A stretch of DNA of 64,000 nucleotides from positions 516,186 through 580,185 of the forward strand of contig NW_026705578.1 in the NCBI RefSeq assembly GCF_029867415.1, read 5' to 3'. This document shows, piece after piece, positions 10,964 through 23,372 of the stretch (position 1 is its first letter; every line of letters starts with the position of its first letter). The notes under the pieces were generated by a model. The model was given only the letters and a program-made list of their open reading frames with translations, was not told the DNA's origin and did no database searches. A program made the position numbers and the translations under genes. The DNA comes from Vicia villosa. Taxonomy: Eukaryota > Streptophyta > Magnoliopsida > Fabales > Fabaceae.

Positions 10964-11207
10964 TACTCCCTCTGTTTTAAAATAAGTATCTGCGCACAGA
11001 TATAAAAAATGTAATAATACTATCATAAGGTATTACACTATTATTAAATTAACCTTATAAATATATTAGGAGTAGTTTACAGAGTAATAATTGAAGGAAC
11101 TTTATTGAATAAATAGCAATCATTACTACATTGAAAAATGAGAATTACAGTCCTTTTAAACCAATATTTTTTTCTAAAACAACACTCATTATAAAACGGA
11201 GGGAATA
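10964..11207. mobile_element. Stowaway-like MITE (Tc1/mariner)
   Basis: The left end TACTCCCTCTGTTTTAAAAT and the right end ATTATAAAACGGAGGGAATA form the well-known Stowaway CTCCCTCCG inverted repeat with a flanking TA dinucleotide. The element is 244 bp with no coding capacity. It lies about 375 bp downstream of the peptide gene. Confidence 0.85.
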
Positions 11208-11475
11208 AATAATTTGAGCATCAATTTGTCAAAAAAAACAATGTTTTTATTTATTTACAGAATATACTTGTTAAAAATTATAATGGTTGCATCTTGCCAA
11301 ATTTATTCAAATTCACAAGTACTCAACCACTTTGGAGTCTCTAACATTAGGGAAACTTGTACAATTGGATAAATGTGACAGGAAAATACTCTGCATAAAA
11401 ATGCTCACACCATTTTCAAAACCGTGAACTCCGTTGAAAAACCAATATACACGTTTGTTTCATCCTCCTATTATA
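11208..11475. other. Short intergenic spacer
   Basis: AT-rich sequence between the Stowaway-like MITE and the candidate Helitron. I see nothing in it. Confidence 0.5.
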
Positions 11476-11539
11476 TCTTATATATTAAAGTTGTTAAGTC
11501 ATTGAAAGAATTTTTGGAGTCAGAATTGAGGTCGATTTA

Positions 11540-12158
11540 GTCATTTCTTATATTCATTTTATTTTATTTTATTTATTATTTAATTTAATGAAAACTAATT
11601 CTCTCCCACTAATTTTCCACTAATTTATTTTATATCATCTTCAACTTCTGTTTTCAACTTCCCTCATCACTTTCTTTCTATTTAATTGTAAATCAATTTA
11701 GTAATATTATATATACCATTCTCTCTTTAACTATCTCCACCACTTTCTTTCTATTTAATTATAAATTAATTTAATAATCATATTATATACACCACTCTCT
11801 CTCCAACTTCCCTCATCACATATCAAATTTTACACCTCTCTCTCTCTCAAACTTCCGTCATCACATATCAGATCTTATAAATACTTACGATATCACATTT
11901 TCTATTCCTTATCTATCAATTCATTTCTCTCTTTTTCCAATTTTTATTTTCTTTTCTCATCATTCTCTCTTTCATTTGTTTTTTATTTATTTTGACTTGC
12001 ACATGGTGGTTGATAAGTTCTACTTCATCTCTCTTTTTTTTCAATTCTTCTAATTTTTTTGTATGTATTTCTCATCTAAATATGGTGATTATGTAAATGG
12101 TAATTTGATATATAATGTTTTTTAATCAATTTAATATATAATGTTATAATCTTAATAA
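11540..12158. repeat. AT-rich and CT-rich low-complexity DNA in the Helitron left arm
   Basis: Blocks built on ACTTCCCTCATCACATATCA and CTCTCTCTC recur two or three times between about 11640 and 11870. No gene is visible. Confidence 0.5.
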
Positions 12159-12479
12159 CACTACAAGAAAATAATAAATTAGCTACCAAATATTTGCTAC
12201 TAATACTGATTCAAGGTAGTTTCTGCCTACTTAGATGCGGTTCTACTTCAAATAAAACTTTCGTAGCAAAACTTAACTGTTACTGTTGGAATTGAATATG
12301 ACACCAGCCTAAATAAATAAAAAACAAAAACTTAAATGAGTTAGAGTATTTACTATTAAAAGTAACCTCGAAAATAAATTAAAAACAAAACTATAAAATT
12401 ATTTTAGTAAAAAATAAAATAAAAATATGTATAAATCCAAATAAAAGTAATAATTTATTTTCATTATTTTTTTTCTTAA

Positions 12480-13690
12480 TTGCTTTATCTCTCTCCTTGT
12501 TGTTTTTGATCAGAAGCCACCGGCTCTACCTTGCAGCTCATCGAACCACCGTTTCAAAACCTAAAGAAAATCAATGTCTTTCTAGTTTTTGAAAAACTTC
12601 TAAGTCTCGCTCTTGTTTCCTGACCCCAACCATTTCTATCTAAATCGCTTTCTCTTATAATCGATTTAGCTCACTAGCTCTCGTTCTCTACTTCACACGT
12701 CTCTCCGATCTTCCCTAATCCTTGTACTTTCTCTGATCTATACCACCACTCTTCAATTTTTACTTATTCTAAAGAATCGATAGTGTGTCTAACACTATAA
12801 TTGATTTGGATGTGATTTTTAGGGTTCTTGTTTTTGCGGTGTCTCTAGAGGCAATCTCCATAATAGCAAGTGAAGCAATGTTGCCAATGATGGTGTGGGT
12901 GTGAAATCTCTAATTTATATATTTCTTAGTTTGTTTTCATTTGTTATATTGATCGATGTTCGATCTTTAATCTTTGACTGATAGAAACTATAAATTTTTA
13001 ATGCATAGAATGAGAGAATCATATATAGAAAAGGTTATTTACATGGAAGCATTGGAACTATTAAAAGGTAAATGAATCGATTTTATGTTTCAAGTTATTT
13101 CCAACATCATCGAGTCTATGTTTCATGTAGGGTAGTTAATCACCTCTTCAATTTTGTGCTTAAACTTTGAACTATCTATTTTAACATTTCAGAGCATTGT
13201 GGAAGTTTCCATTCATGTGCCGACATCAATAGGTCAGAAAGTTGTATTGTATAACTATCTTTCATTACCTATATAGCCCTGACACTTCAATATAGTGTTC
13301 GACACAGCTGCAATGTTTCAGTATCAGAGTCATTTGTCCGTGTTTTCTAAGTTACCACTACTCGGACTTATAACTGTGAATGTGGATTTCTTTGCTGACA
13401 GTTTGGAATTGGAGAGTATAGTAATCAGAGAAACTGTGATTCTTGAACCAAATTACACGATTCCAGTTGAGTTTTTATTGTACTTCCTTGTATGAGAAGA
13501 TTCATAAATGTCCTAAATTATTGATAACATAAAATTGTTCTATCAGGTAAAGCTGGTGGGTTGGCTTACACAGATAATCTCTATACATGTTGGTCTCCTT
13601 GGATTGATTTTGTTGTTCCAGGTAATTATTAGAAGTTAGTGTAATTAATAAAGGTGCAAACTTGCTTGATGATCCAAGTACCTTTTTTTA
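12480..13690 (+). other. Captured, unidentified transcribed-looking sequence
   Basis: A pyrimidine-rich stretch like a 5' UTR (12480-12780) is followed by short open pieces. One, at about 13295-13495, is open for 66 codons (contains NVDFFADSLELESIVIRETV) and another runs through 13551-13621 (contains GLAYTDNLYTCWSPWIDF), with GT/AG-like borders between. They read like exons of a plant gene, but I do not recognise the family. They could belong to the same donor as the ankyrin piece or to a third donor. Confidence 0.35.
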
Positions 13691-13988
13691 AAAGTGGCTA
13701 GAACAGTATTTTGATGGCTGACTTTTTATTAACTACGACTATAATTTCCAACTGCACTAAATCTCGATCCATGGTAGATAGCTTTGATTTAATTTGTTAA
13801 TTGCAAGCTTGTAATCACCTATGGAACTCAATGATGCTAGCTATAGTTTTGATTTATTGCATGTTGAACAATAGTAGAAGTTAAAGAAGTGTTATCATGT
13901 TCTAGTTAAATATTTGTCTTGATTTGTTGATATATATATGATAAAGTGTTTCAATCATGATTTTAATGTATGATTTTCTCTAGATATT

Positions 13989-14245
13989 ATGAATGAGATT
14001 TTTAGTTCTTGGCCTAAGGTTTGTAAGTTGCGCGACTCATCAAACACCAGCCCTTTATATTCTAATGCAGTTAAGAACCACTTGGATGTGGTAAATTCTA
14101 TTTTGGATGTTGATGTCAGCTCCGTGTTTATAGTTAGAAAAAAATGGGAAAACTGTGCTACACAATGCTGTTAGGTACATAGTTGATCGAACTGTGAAAA
14201 CAGTTATTGCTAGTGATACAGGAGCTGTCGGTATTAGTTTTTGTG
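13989..14245 (+). pseudogene. Ankyrin-repeat protein fragment (ITN1/At5g02620-like)
   Basis: Just after a plausible acceptor (TTTCTCTAG), the sequence encodes SNTSPLYSNAVKNHLDVVNS and then ILDVDVSSVFIVRK. This closely fits the ankyrin repeats of the plant membrane ankyrin family (ITN1-like), in which these repeats precede a PGG membrane domain. One extra A in the seven-A run at about 14139-14145 shifts the frame; in the other frame the match continues as NGKTVLHNAVRYIVDRTVKT to about 14245. Only part of two repeats is present, and there is no membrane domain. It is a broken piece carried by the CACTA element. Confidence 0.75.
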
Positions 14246-14396
14246 ACAATTCAGAATTCAACTTGGTTTGGTTTATATTAACACCCTCTTAGTTAAGTTT
14301 TACAACTTTTCAATGTCTCTAATTTACTCCTTGTATTGTTTTATGATTTTAGTATATCTTTGTCTCTCTATAAATATGTTTTTGTTGTAGGCTCAT

Positions 14397-14409
14397 AACT
14401 TTTCAATGT
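14397..14409. repeat. Left target-site duplication of the nested LINE
   Basis: AACTTTTCAATGT here is repeated at 23568-23580, bracketing the LINE. The same word also occurs at about 14301 in the host sequence, so the site may be a local repeat. Confidence 0.7.
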
Positions 14410-14447
14410 TTGAGGAAAAACCCTAGCAGAGCTGCGACTGGTGACGA

Positions 14448-15646
14448 ATGGGGAAACGTGGACGGCCGTCGCGGAGACAGGTGGTCCAAACGCCACCGGC
14501 GAGTGTGAGGGTCTTCTCACCGACTTCATCTTCTCATGGGAATGGTAACACATATGGGGGTACTACATTTTCAACTGAGGTAAACACCTTGATAGGGTCT
14601 GCACCAAGCTTGCACACGATACCAGAAGAGGAGAAAGAACATTCAGAGGAGCCACCTCAACCATGGGTGGATGTCATCAAAGGCAATAGAACTTCATCGA
14701 GTGGGCTGAACATTGAATATACACCTCCCTCTATTGTCAATGGTGAAATTGAAGTTGTACTCGAGGATCATGATGTGGTTTCAGAGCTAAAGTTTTGGGA
14801 AAATGCCCTGATTATGTATGTCGTTGGTGGCAATCTGACAATGACTGCAGTGAAGAAGTTCATGATGAAGACCTGGGATTTTGCTGCATTACCAGAACTC
14901 TTCTACAATGAAGAAGGATACTTTATCATCAAGATGAGGTCGAAAGAAGATAAGGATGTGGTGCTAAGGAAAGGACCTTATACCATCTTTAGGCAGCCAA
15001 TGTTCTTACAGGAATGGAGACCTTACTTTTCAGTGGATAAAGATGATATTCGAGTTATGCCATTATGGGTCACTTTTCCCCAATTACCACTGCATTATGG
15101 GGTGAGAGTAGTATTGGCAAAGTGGCAAGCGCCATAGGTAAACCAATTATGACTGACGAATGCACTGCGAAGAAATTACGCATCACATATGCTCGTGTAC
15201 TCATTGAAATTGACATTACTGCAGAACTTAAAGAAACCATTTATATTCGGGATCCTCAAGGAAATAGGATGCAACAACAAGTCGAATATGAGTGGAAGCC
15301 GGCTTTTTGTAGGAAATGCAACAAGGGTGGTCATGATTGTGAGAAACTGAATATTAAGAAGGCCCATGTGACCCAAAAGTGGGTTCAGAAACACCCTGCA
15401 GATGGAGAAATTGCCAATAGCAAGCCTAAGCCAACAGATGGAGAAATTGCCAATAGCAAGCCTAAGCCAACAGATGGAGGGACTGAGGACGATTGGAAAA
15501 TAGTTACTTCTAATAGTAGGAAGGCTACAGTTAAAGGTAAAGCTATCAGAATTGATACAGTTGGGCACAGTGAAGAGATAATTGGCTGCAGCAACGATTT
15601 TGACATCCTTGGGATGGAGGATGGCAAAATGGTGGATGCTACATGA
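14448..15646 (+). pseudogene. LINE ORF1 (DUF4283 / zf-CCHC_4 nucleic-acid-binding protein), frameshifted
   Basis: The ATG at 14448 opens a basic, Ser/Pro-rich N-terminus (MGKRGRPSRRQVVQTPPASV), then the DUF4283 domain (about residues 105-215, with RKGPYTIFRQPMFLQEWRPY). A single-base loss at about 15097-15100 moves the reading to the +2 frame, where the DUF4283 C-terminal part (GKVASAIGKPIMTDECTAKK) and a zinc knuckle (CRKCNKGGHDC, about 15310-15342) follow. A 36 bp unit is tandemly duplicated at 15401-15436 and 15437-15472. The protein would coat LINE RNA in the ribonucleoprotein. The stop TGA (15644-15646) overlaps the ORF2 start as ATGA. Confidence 0.85.
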
Positions 15647-18600
15647 TCCTTACATGGAATGTAAGAGGGCTTAATAAAAAGGCAAGGCACCTTGAGATTA
15701 AAGCCCATCTCAAGAGGTTACAAGTGCCTTGTATGGCATTATTAGAAACTAAAGTCAAGGAGAATAATGCTGCTAGAATAAGACAGACTTTTGGTAATGA
15801 GTGGGACTGGATTGACAATTATGACTATCATACAAATGGGAGGATTTGGGTGATGTGGAAGCATAAGGAGCTTAAAGTGACAATACAAACAAAAGGAGAG
15901 CAGTTCATCCACTGTGAATTGAGTAATACCTATGGTCACAAACTTTGTTTCATCACCTTTGTTTATGCTCACAATCAACTCATGGAAAGGAGGAAATTGT
16001 GGAAAGAAATCAAGGACTTGGCTAACAATGTACATGATCAATGGATTGTTTTGGGGGATTTCAATAATGTCCTAAATAGTACAGATCGCATTGGTGGTAA
16101 TCCTGTCCATGGTGCTGAGTTTGAAGATCTTGAAGCTATGATGTTGGAGGCCCAACTCTATGAACATGATACTCAAGGTAATCATTTTACATGGTCAAAC
16201 AAACACATTACTGGGCTCGATAGATCGAGTTATCTGTAATGCTGCTTGGTTTGCAAAATTTCCTGATTGCGAGGTAGACATTTTACATGCTCTTATTTCT
16301 GATCATAGTCCCTTGAGGGTTAATTTTCACGGCCAGCAAGGGAGGAGGTATCACATTCAGCCCAGGTTTCGCTTTATAAACAGTGTGGTTGAACACTCAG
16401 ATTTCTTGGAGGTGACTCAGACTAGCTGGAATAAACGGATACACGGGAGGCCTATGTATGTTCTTTGGAGTAAATTGAAGCGGTTGCAACCTATCGTGAG
16501 GGGTCTTAACAGACGAGTCACGACAGAGGTGAAAATGCTACAAGACTATAGAACAAATTTAGCGCAGGCTCAGCAGAAACTTATAGACGATCCGTTTAAT
16601 GGTAATTTGATTCAGGAAGCAAAAATGTGGACTGATAAAATTATTAATGCCACTGATGTGGAAGAGAAACTCTTGCTGCAGAAAGCTAAGGCTACGTGGA
16701 TCAAACTAGGGGACACTAACAATAGCTATTTCCATGCTATTGTTAAGGGAAGACAAAAACAGAACAACATTATGCAATTAGTGGACCAGGGGGGCAATAC
16801 TCTTACTGACCAACACGGCATGGAACAGGAGATACTACGGTTTTATGCGGAGTTGATTGGTACCCCATCTACCGAATTACTTCATGTGAACATAGAGATC
16901 TTAAGGAATGGCCCACAGCTGAAGGATGATAGTAAAAAGTCTCTACAACAGCCTTTTACAGAAAAGGAAGTGTGGAATGAATTAAATAGTATTGGTGATA
17001 ATAAATCTCCATGCCTTGATGGGTTTACTGCGAAATTTTTTAAGAATGCCTGGGACATCGTGAAACAAGACTTGATGTTAGCAATCCAAGATTCTTTTGA
17101 CCACAGCAAGATTTATGCAGCTATCAACTGTGCTTTGGTAACATTAATTCCTAAAACTCCTACTGCTAATAGTATGAAGGACTTACGACGAATCGCCTGC
17201 TGCACCACGGTATATAAAATCCTTTCCAAGATCCTCACAAGTAGGTTAGTAATTTTTGAGGTTATTGATTCGAGTCAGTCAGCTTTTATCCCTGGTAGAA
17301 ACATTCATGATAATATTCTGATGGCGTATGAACTCCTACGTGGATACAACCGTAAGCATATCTCGCCTCGCTGTGCTATCCAAAAGGCGTATGATACGGT
17401 CGAGTGGACTGCATTGGAAACTATAATGAAGGAGTTGAACTTCCCGGTCAAGTTCATTTGTTGGATAATGGAATGTGTTAGTACGGTCTCCTATAGATAC
17501 TCGATCAATGGTTATGTTACGGAGTTACTTAAAGCGAAGCGAGGGCTTAGGCAGGGTGATCCACTCTCTCCACTGCTGTTTGTGTTGGTGATGGAATATC
17601 TACACAGAATTTTTGCCACTCTACAACATGAACCGAACTTCAAATTCCACCCCCGATGTAAGAAATTATGTCTAACCAATATTTGTTTTGCAGAAGAGTT
17701 GATCCTATTTACTAGAGGCGATTCATTATCGGTTAGTACAATGATGAGAACATTCAAAGAGTTTTCCTTAGCCACTGGCCTTAAAGCTCACCCTGCCAAA
17801 TGTAAACTCTACTTTGGTGGAGTGCATCATACTGTGCAACAGGAGATTAAGGACGGGATTGGATTTCAGATTGGAGAGCTCCCTTTTAAGTACCTCGGAG
17901 TCCTGCTAGCAAGTAGGAAGCTAACTATTACTCAGTGCCAACCTCTCATTGAAAAAATCACTGCTCGTATTAGACACTGGTCTGCCCGATTGCTTAGTTA
18001 TGCCGGTAGATGCCAATTAATCAGAAGTGTCCTCTTCGCGATTACTGCATATTGGCTGCAAGTACTACCTCTTCCTAAACAGGTGCTAAATCGTATTGAG
18101 AGTATTTGCCGTAGTTTTTTGTGGAGCGGTACCGATTGTAGTAGAAGAGCTCCGATCGTGTGGGCGACTATTTGTCAACCAAAAGATGCAGGGGGGCTGA
18201 ATATCGTGAATTTACATCAGTGGAACACGGCTGCCCTTGGGAAAATGTTATGGAATATTCATACTAAAGCAGACCGGTTATGGATTAGGTGGCTGGATAC
18301 GTTTTATTTCAAAGGGAAAGATGTTTTGAATTGGCAATGCACTTCGTCAAGCTCATGGATATTACGGAAAATTGTCAAACATAAAGAGACTTTGATCAGT
18401 AAACCGTACTGGGACAAAGATTGTGTGGCAGGGAAATACAATACCGGAGGTATGTACAAAGGCCTCATTGGTGAGTATGATCACAAGAGCTGGAAACGTA
18501 TCCTATTGGACAACTTTGCACGGCCTAAAGCATGCTTCACATTATGGATGGCGTTGATGGATAGACTTCCAACGAAAGCACGTCTATCACGGTTTGGAAT

Positions 18601-18860
18601 CATAACAGATACGGTATGTTGTTTCTGTGATAAAGTTGAAGACATACAACACTTATTCTTTGAATGTAACCGAACGAAGAAAATTTGGGCTGACATCATT
18701 GAGTGGTTAAAGCTGCAACATGTGCCTTTGCGATGGGAACACGAAATTGAATGGCTTAGTCAAGTTACCAAGAGGAAAGGGCTGCAATGGAAGTTGGTGA
18801 AAATGGCTTTTGCTGAGACGGTACATGAAATTTGGCAGCAAAGGAACCATATCATTTTTC

Positions 18861-19081
18861 TGTTGGATAAATTTAAATGCAGTCTTGGAAAGCCAAAAGA
18901 CAGATTCTCTAGGGCAGACAAACATTCATAGGAAATAGTTAATCATTAACTGTTATGTCTATTTATGTTTCCCTGGTCTCTATATAAAGACCCTCTCTTT
19001 GTAACCTAATTTTTACTTTTGCAACAAATCCTTTGCAAGTCAATATATATCAGAAGAGAGTAGTTTGATCTGTTACCTTCA
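18861..19081 (+). repeat. 5' LTR of the nested copia element
   Basis: The LTR begins TGTTGGATAAATTT and ends TTACCTTCA. A TATA-like CTATATAAAG lies at about 18980, so transcription would start about 30 bp further on. Confidence 0.95.
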
Positions 19082-19084
19082 AAT

Positions 19085-19096
19085 TGGTATCAGAGC
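19085..19096 (+). promoter_or_regulatory. Primer binding site (initiator Met tRNA)
   Basis: TTGGTATCAGAGC begins three bases after the 5' LTR and matches the usual plant copia primer site for initiator methionine tRNA. Confidence 0.9.
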
Positions 19097-19098
19097 GC

Positions 19099-22000
19099 AT
19101 GGCAAACATGATGAACCAGATGCCATTGCCGCAACTGTCAAAATCAAACTATGAGAACTGGAGCATCCAGATGAAGGCGCTGATTGGATCGTTAGATGTG
19201 TGGGAGGTTGTAGAAGAACGGTTTGAAGAACCAGAAACCACGACGGGAAATACAGCAGCCCAGAACAAGGCGTTGAAAGAGACGCGGTCGAAAGACAAAA
19301 CGGCATTATACATGTTGTTTAGAGCAGTAGACGAATCTGGCTTTGAGAAGATTGCTGGTTCAACTACTTCGAAGCAAGCGTGGGATACACTAGAGACGGC
19401 GTTCAGAGGAGCAAATAGAGTCAAGCAAGTTCGTTTGCAAACTCTTCGAGGAGAATTAGAAAGGATGAAGATGAAGGAGACGGAGTCCGTGTCGGACTAC
19501 ATCACGCGTGTTCAAACAGTTGTAAATCAACTGAAACGAAATGGAGAAGCAATGACCGATGCTCGAGTTGTCGAAAAGATTTTAAGATCTTTGACTGAAA
19601 AATTCGAAAATATAGTATGTGCAATAGAGGAGTCGAAGGACCTTGCGACAATCACTGTCGAAGAAGTAGCTGGTTCACTTGAGGCACACGAACAACGCAA
19701 AATACAAAAGAAGGAGGAGACACTTAATAATGCAGAACAAACAAAGGAATCCACTAGAAATGAAAGGGCACTTTTATCTCAAAACTGGCGTGGTCGAGGA
19801 CGTGGTCGTGGAGGTCGAGATGGTGGTCGAAGCTATCAGAACAACAATTTCGAAAGAGGACAGGCAAGTCAACAAAATTGGCGTGGTCGAGGACGTGGCC
19901 ATAGAGGTGGCAGGTCGAACTCCAACATCGAATGCTACAAATGCAATAAACATGGACATTTTGCGAAGGATTGCAACTCATACAGTTGCTACAATTGTGG
20001 AAAAGGGGGACACCTTGCAAAAGACTGTCGATTCAGGAGGAAAGTCGAAGAGACAACAAATTTCGCACTAGAAACAGAATCAAACGAAGGATTCCTATTA
20101 ATGACCCAAAAGGAGACAAACACAGAAGATGACACCATATGGTACCTTGACTCAGGAACAAGTAATCATATGTGTGGTCACAAACATCTATTCAAAGAAA
20201 TAAAGAAAATTGAAGATGGTCATGTATCTTTTGGAGATGCGTCGAAGGTAAAGGTCGAAGGCAAAGGAACAATTTGTTATTTGCAGAAAGAAGACGTACC
20301 TGGAAAAATACAAGATGTTTATTATGTACCAGATCTAAAAGCAAATATTCTAAGTCTGGGGCAACTTACGGAGAAGGGATATTCGATATTCATGAAGGAT
20401 CGAATACTGCATTTGAAGGATAAATCAGGGCACCAAATTGCTCAAGTTGAGATGGGAAGGAATCGAATGTACAAGCTGAATCTGAGAAGCGTTCGAGAAA
20501 AATGTTTGAAAATCGACACTGAAGACCAAGCAACTCTGTGGCATCTACGTTTTGGTCACTTACATCATGCTGGGTTAAAGAGATTAGCGGGAAGAAACAT
20601 GGTACATGGATTGCCTAACATGGAGTTTGAAGGAAAATTTTGTGAAAATTGTGTTTTTGGCAAGCAGACGAAAACTTCTTTTCAAAAGAAGGCAGAATAT
20701 CATGCTAAGCACATCCTTGAATTAATTCACACTGATATCTGTGGACCAATCACTCCAGAATCCTTTAGTGGCAAGAAGTATTTCATTTCCTTCATCGATG
20801 ATTTCTCAAGAAAGAGTTGGGTCTACTTCCTGAGAGAAAAATCTGAAGCATTCGAAGCATTCAAAAGGTTCAAGGTAATGGTTGAAAAATCGACTGATCG
20901 ACACATCAAAGCACTCCGTTCTGACAGAGGAGGAGAATATACTTCGACAGCCTTCATGAAGTATTGCGAGGAGCAGGGTATAAGGAGATTTCTAACTGCA
21001 GCATACTCACCTCAACAAAATGGGGTTGCTGAAAGGAAAAACCGAACAGTCCTTGACATGGTTCGTTCAATGCTCAAAAGTAAGAACATGTCGAAGGAAT
21101 TTTGGGCAGAAGCTGTGCAATGTTCAATCTATGTTCAAAATAGATGTCCGCATTCAAAGTTGGGAGATCAAACACCGCAAGAAGCGTGGAGTGGACAGAA
21201 ACCGACTGTATCTCATCTTAAAGTATTTGGTAGTGTTGCTTATGCACATGTACCAGATAAACGAAGAACGAAGCTTGAAGACAAGAGTCAGAAATATATA
21301 TTAATTGGGTATGATGAGAAAACAAAAGGATACAGGTTATTTGACCCCATAAACAAAAAGGTGGTAGTAAGTAGAGATGTTCGAGTGAATGAAGCAAGTA
21401 GGTGGGACTGGAACAATTCGACAGAAGACATAGTCGAAACTGAAGAACCCTCAGTCGGTATACCAACAACCCAAAATCAATTGCCAAGGTTTGAATACTC
21501 TGACAGTGAAGACGAATCCTCACAGCCCAGAATGAGAAGCCTGCAAGAGTTGTATGATAATACAGAAGAAGTACATCTTGTGTGTCTACTGGCAGATTCT
21601 GAAAACATTAGTTTCGAAGAAGCATGGAGAGATGAGAAGTGGAAGAATGCCATGGACGAAGAAATTAAAGCTATCGAACACAACAAAACTAGGGAACTAG
21701 AAGAGTTACCAAAAGGAAGTCGAACCATTAGTGTGAAGTGGGTGTTTAAGAAAAAGATGAATGCTCAAGGAAAAGTCGAAAGGTACAAGGCGCGACTTGT
21801 GGCAAAAGGATACAGGCAGAAGGAAGGAATAGATTATGACGAAGTATTCGCACCAGTTGCAAGAATGGAGACAATTCGACTGCTGATTTCTCAAGCTGCT
21901 CAGCTCAAATGGCCAATATTTCAAATGGATGTCAAATCAGCATTTTTGAATGGTGTGCTCGAAGAAGAAGTCTATGTCGAACAACCACCAGGATACATGA

Positions 22001-23136
22001 AAGACGGAAGCGAAGGAAAAGTGCTAAGACTCAAGAAAGCACTTTATGGATTAAAGCAGGCACCTCGTGCATGGAATACACGTATTGATACTTACTTCAA
22101 AAAGAATGGTTTCCAACAATGTCCTTATGAACATGCCCTATATGTAAAGAAGTATAAAGGAGATATACTGCTCGTTGCACTCTATGTCGACGACTTGATT
22201 TTCCTGGGCAACAGTGATCAAATGATCGAAGAATTTAAAGGTCGAATGACACGAGAATTTGAAATGACGGACTTAGGTCGAATGAGCTTCTTTCTTGGTC
22301 TGGAAGTTCGACAAGAAGAAACTGGAATTTTTGTCTCACAAGAAAAATATGCAAAGGACATTTTGAAGAGGTTCAAAATGGAAGGTTGCAATCCAATCTC
22401 GACACCAATGGAGCCAGGAGCCAAGCTTTCAAAATTTGATGAGGGGGAACGTGTCGAAGCAAACAAATTTCGAAGCTTGGTCGGAAGTCTTCGATATCTC
22501 ACATGTACTAGACCAGATCTTTCTCTAAGTGTCGGAATCTTGAGTCGATTTATGGAAGAACCAGTTCACTCACACTGGAAAGCTTTGAAGAGAATTCTTC
22601 GTTATATCCAAGGAACTGTGTCACTTGGAATGTTTTACTCAAAAGCAGAAGATTACAAGCTAACAGTTTACTCCGACAGCGATTGGTGTGGAGATATAGA
22701 CGATCGAAAAAGTACATCAGGATATGTATTCTTTATGGGAAACACTGCTTTCACATGACTCTCAAGGAAGCAACCAATTGTAACACTGTCGACATGCGAA
22801 GCAGAATACGTGGCTGCATCATGGTGTGTATGCCATGCTATATGGCTTAGAAGATTGTTATGTGAGTTAGAGCAGAAGCAGGAAAATGCAACCATAGTGC
22901 AAGTCGACAACAAATCAGCAATCGAACTGGCGAAGAATCCAGTGAATCATGAAAGAAGTAAACACATCGACGTACGTTTTCATTTCATTCGAGAACATGT
23001 GAAAAATGGAAGCGTCGAACTGAAGCATGTGGCAAGCAAGGATCAAGCTGCAGATATTTTCACAAAACCATTGTCGAAGGAGATATTCGACAGAGGCAAG
23101 ATAATGCTGGGATTAATTGACCGAAGGAGCATTTAA
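19099..23136 (+). pseudogene. Copia gag-pol polyprotein with one nonsense codon
   Basis: The ATG at 19099, just after the primer site, opens a frame of 1345 codons. Gag (UBN2-type) contains two zinc knuckles: [14 protein letters not shown] (about residue 278) and [14 protein letters not shown] (about 295). The protease has [10 protein letters not shown] (about 350). The integrase has the HHCC region (about 480-530) and the D, D, E positions in [15 protein letters not shown] and [14 protein letters not shown] has [11 protein letters not shown] (about 941) and YVDDL (about 1028). RNase H follows. A TGA at 22756-22758 stands where tryptophan is expected, at the start of RNase H; the same frame then continues intact to TAA at 23134-23136. 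All other catalytic residues are present. Confidence 0.93.
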
Positions 23137-23137
23137 T

Positions 23138-23151
23138 TTATGGGGGAGTTT
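23138..23151 (+). promoter_or_regulatory. Polypurine tract of the nested copia element
   Basis: The purine-rich TATGGGGGAGTTT directly precedes the 3' LTR and would prime plus-strand synthesis. Confidence 0.75.
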
Positions 23152-23372
23152 TGTTGGATAAATTTAAATGCAGTATTGGAAAGCCAAAAGACAGATTCTC
23201 TAGGGCAGACAAACTTTCATAGGGAATAGTTAATCATTAACTGTTATGTCTATTTATGTTTCCCTGGTCTCTATATAAAGACCCTCTCTTTGTAACCTAA
23301 TTTTTACTTTTGCAACAAATCCTTTGCAAGTCAATATATATCAGAAGAGAGTAGTTTGATCTGTTACCTTCA
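23152..23372 (+). repeat. 3' LTR of the nested copia element
   Basis: It is 221 bp, the same length as the 5' LTR, with three mismatches by eye. It is followed by the TTTTC target duplication. Confidence 0.95.

Larger units (their letters stand above)
18861..23372 (+). mobile_element. Ty1-copia LTR retrotransposon inserted in the LINE
   Basis: Two 221 bp LTRs (18861-19081 and 23152-23372) bracket one gag-pol frame, with a 5 bp target duplication TTTTC on both sides. The LTRs differ at three positions by eye (about 1.4%). The order gag, protease, integrase, RT, RNase H shows Ty1-copia type. One nonsense codon breaks the polyprotein, so this copy is non-autonomous today but recent. Confidence 0.95.

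Noticed and set aside
14301..14320. Extra copy of AACTTTTCAATGTCTCTA as the LINE boundary
   Set aside because: The LINE leader starts after the copy at 14397-14409. The 14301 copy is about 100 bp upstream and followed by host-like sequence.
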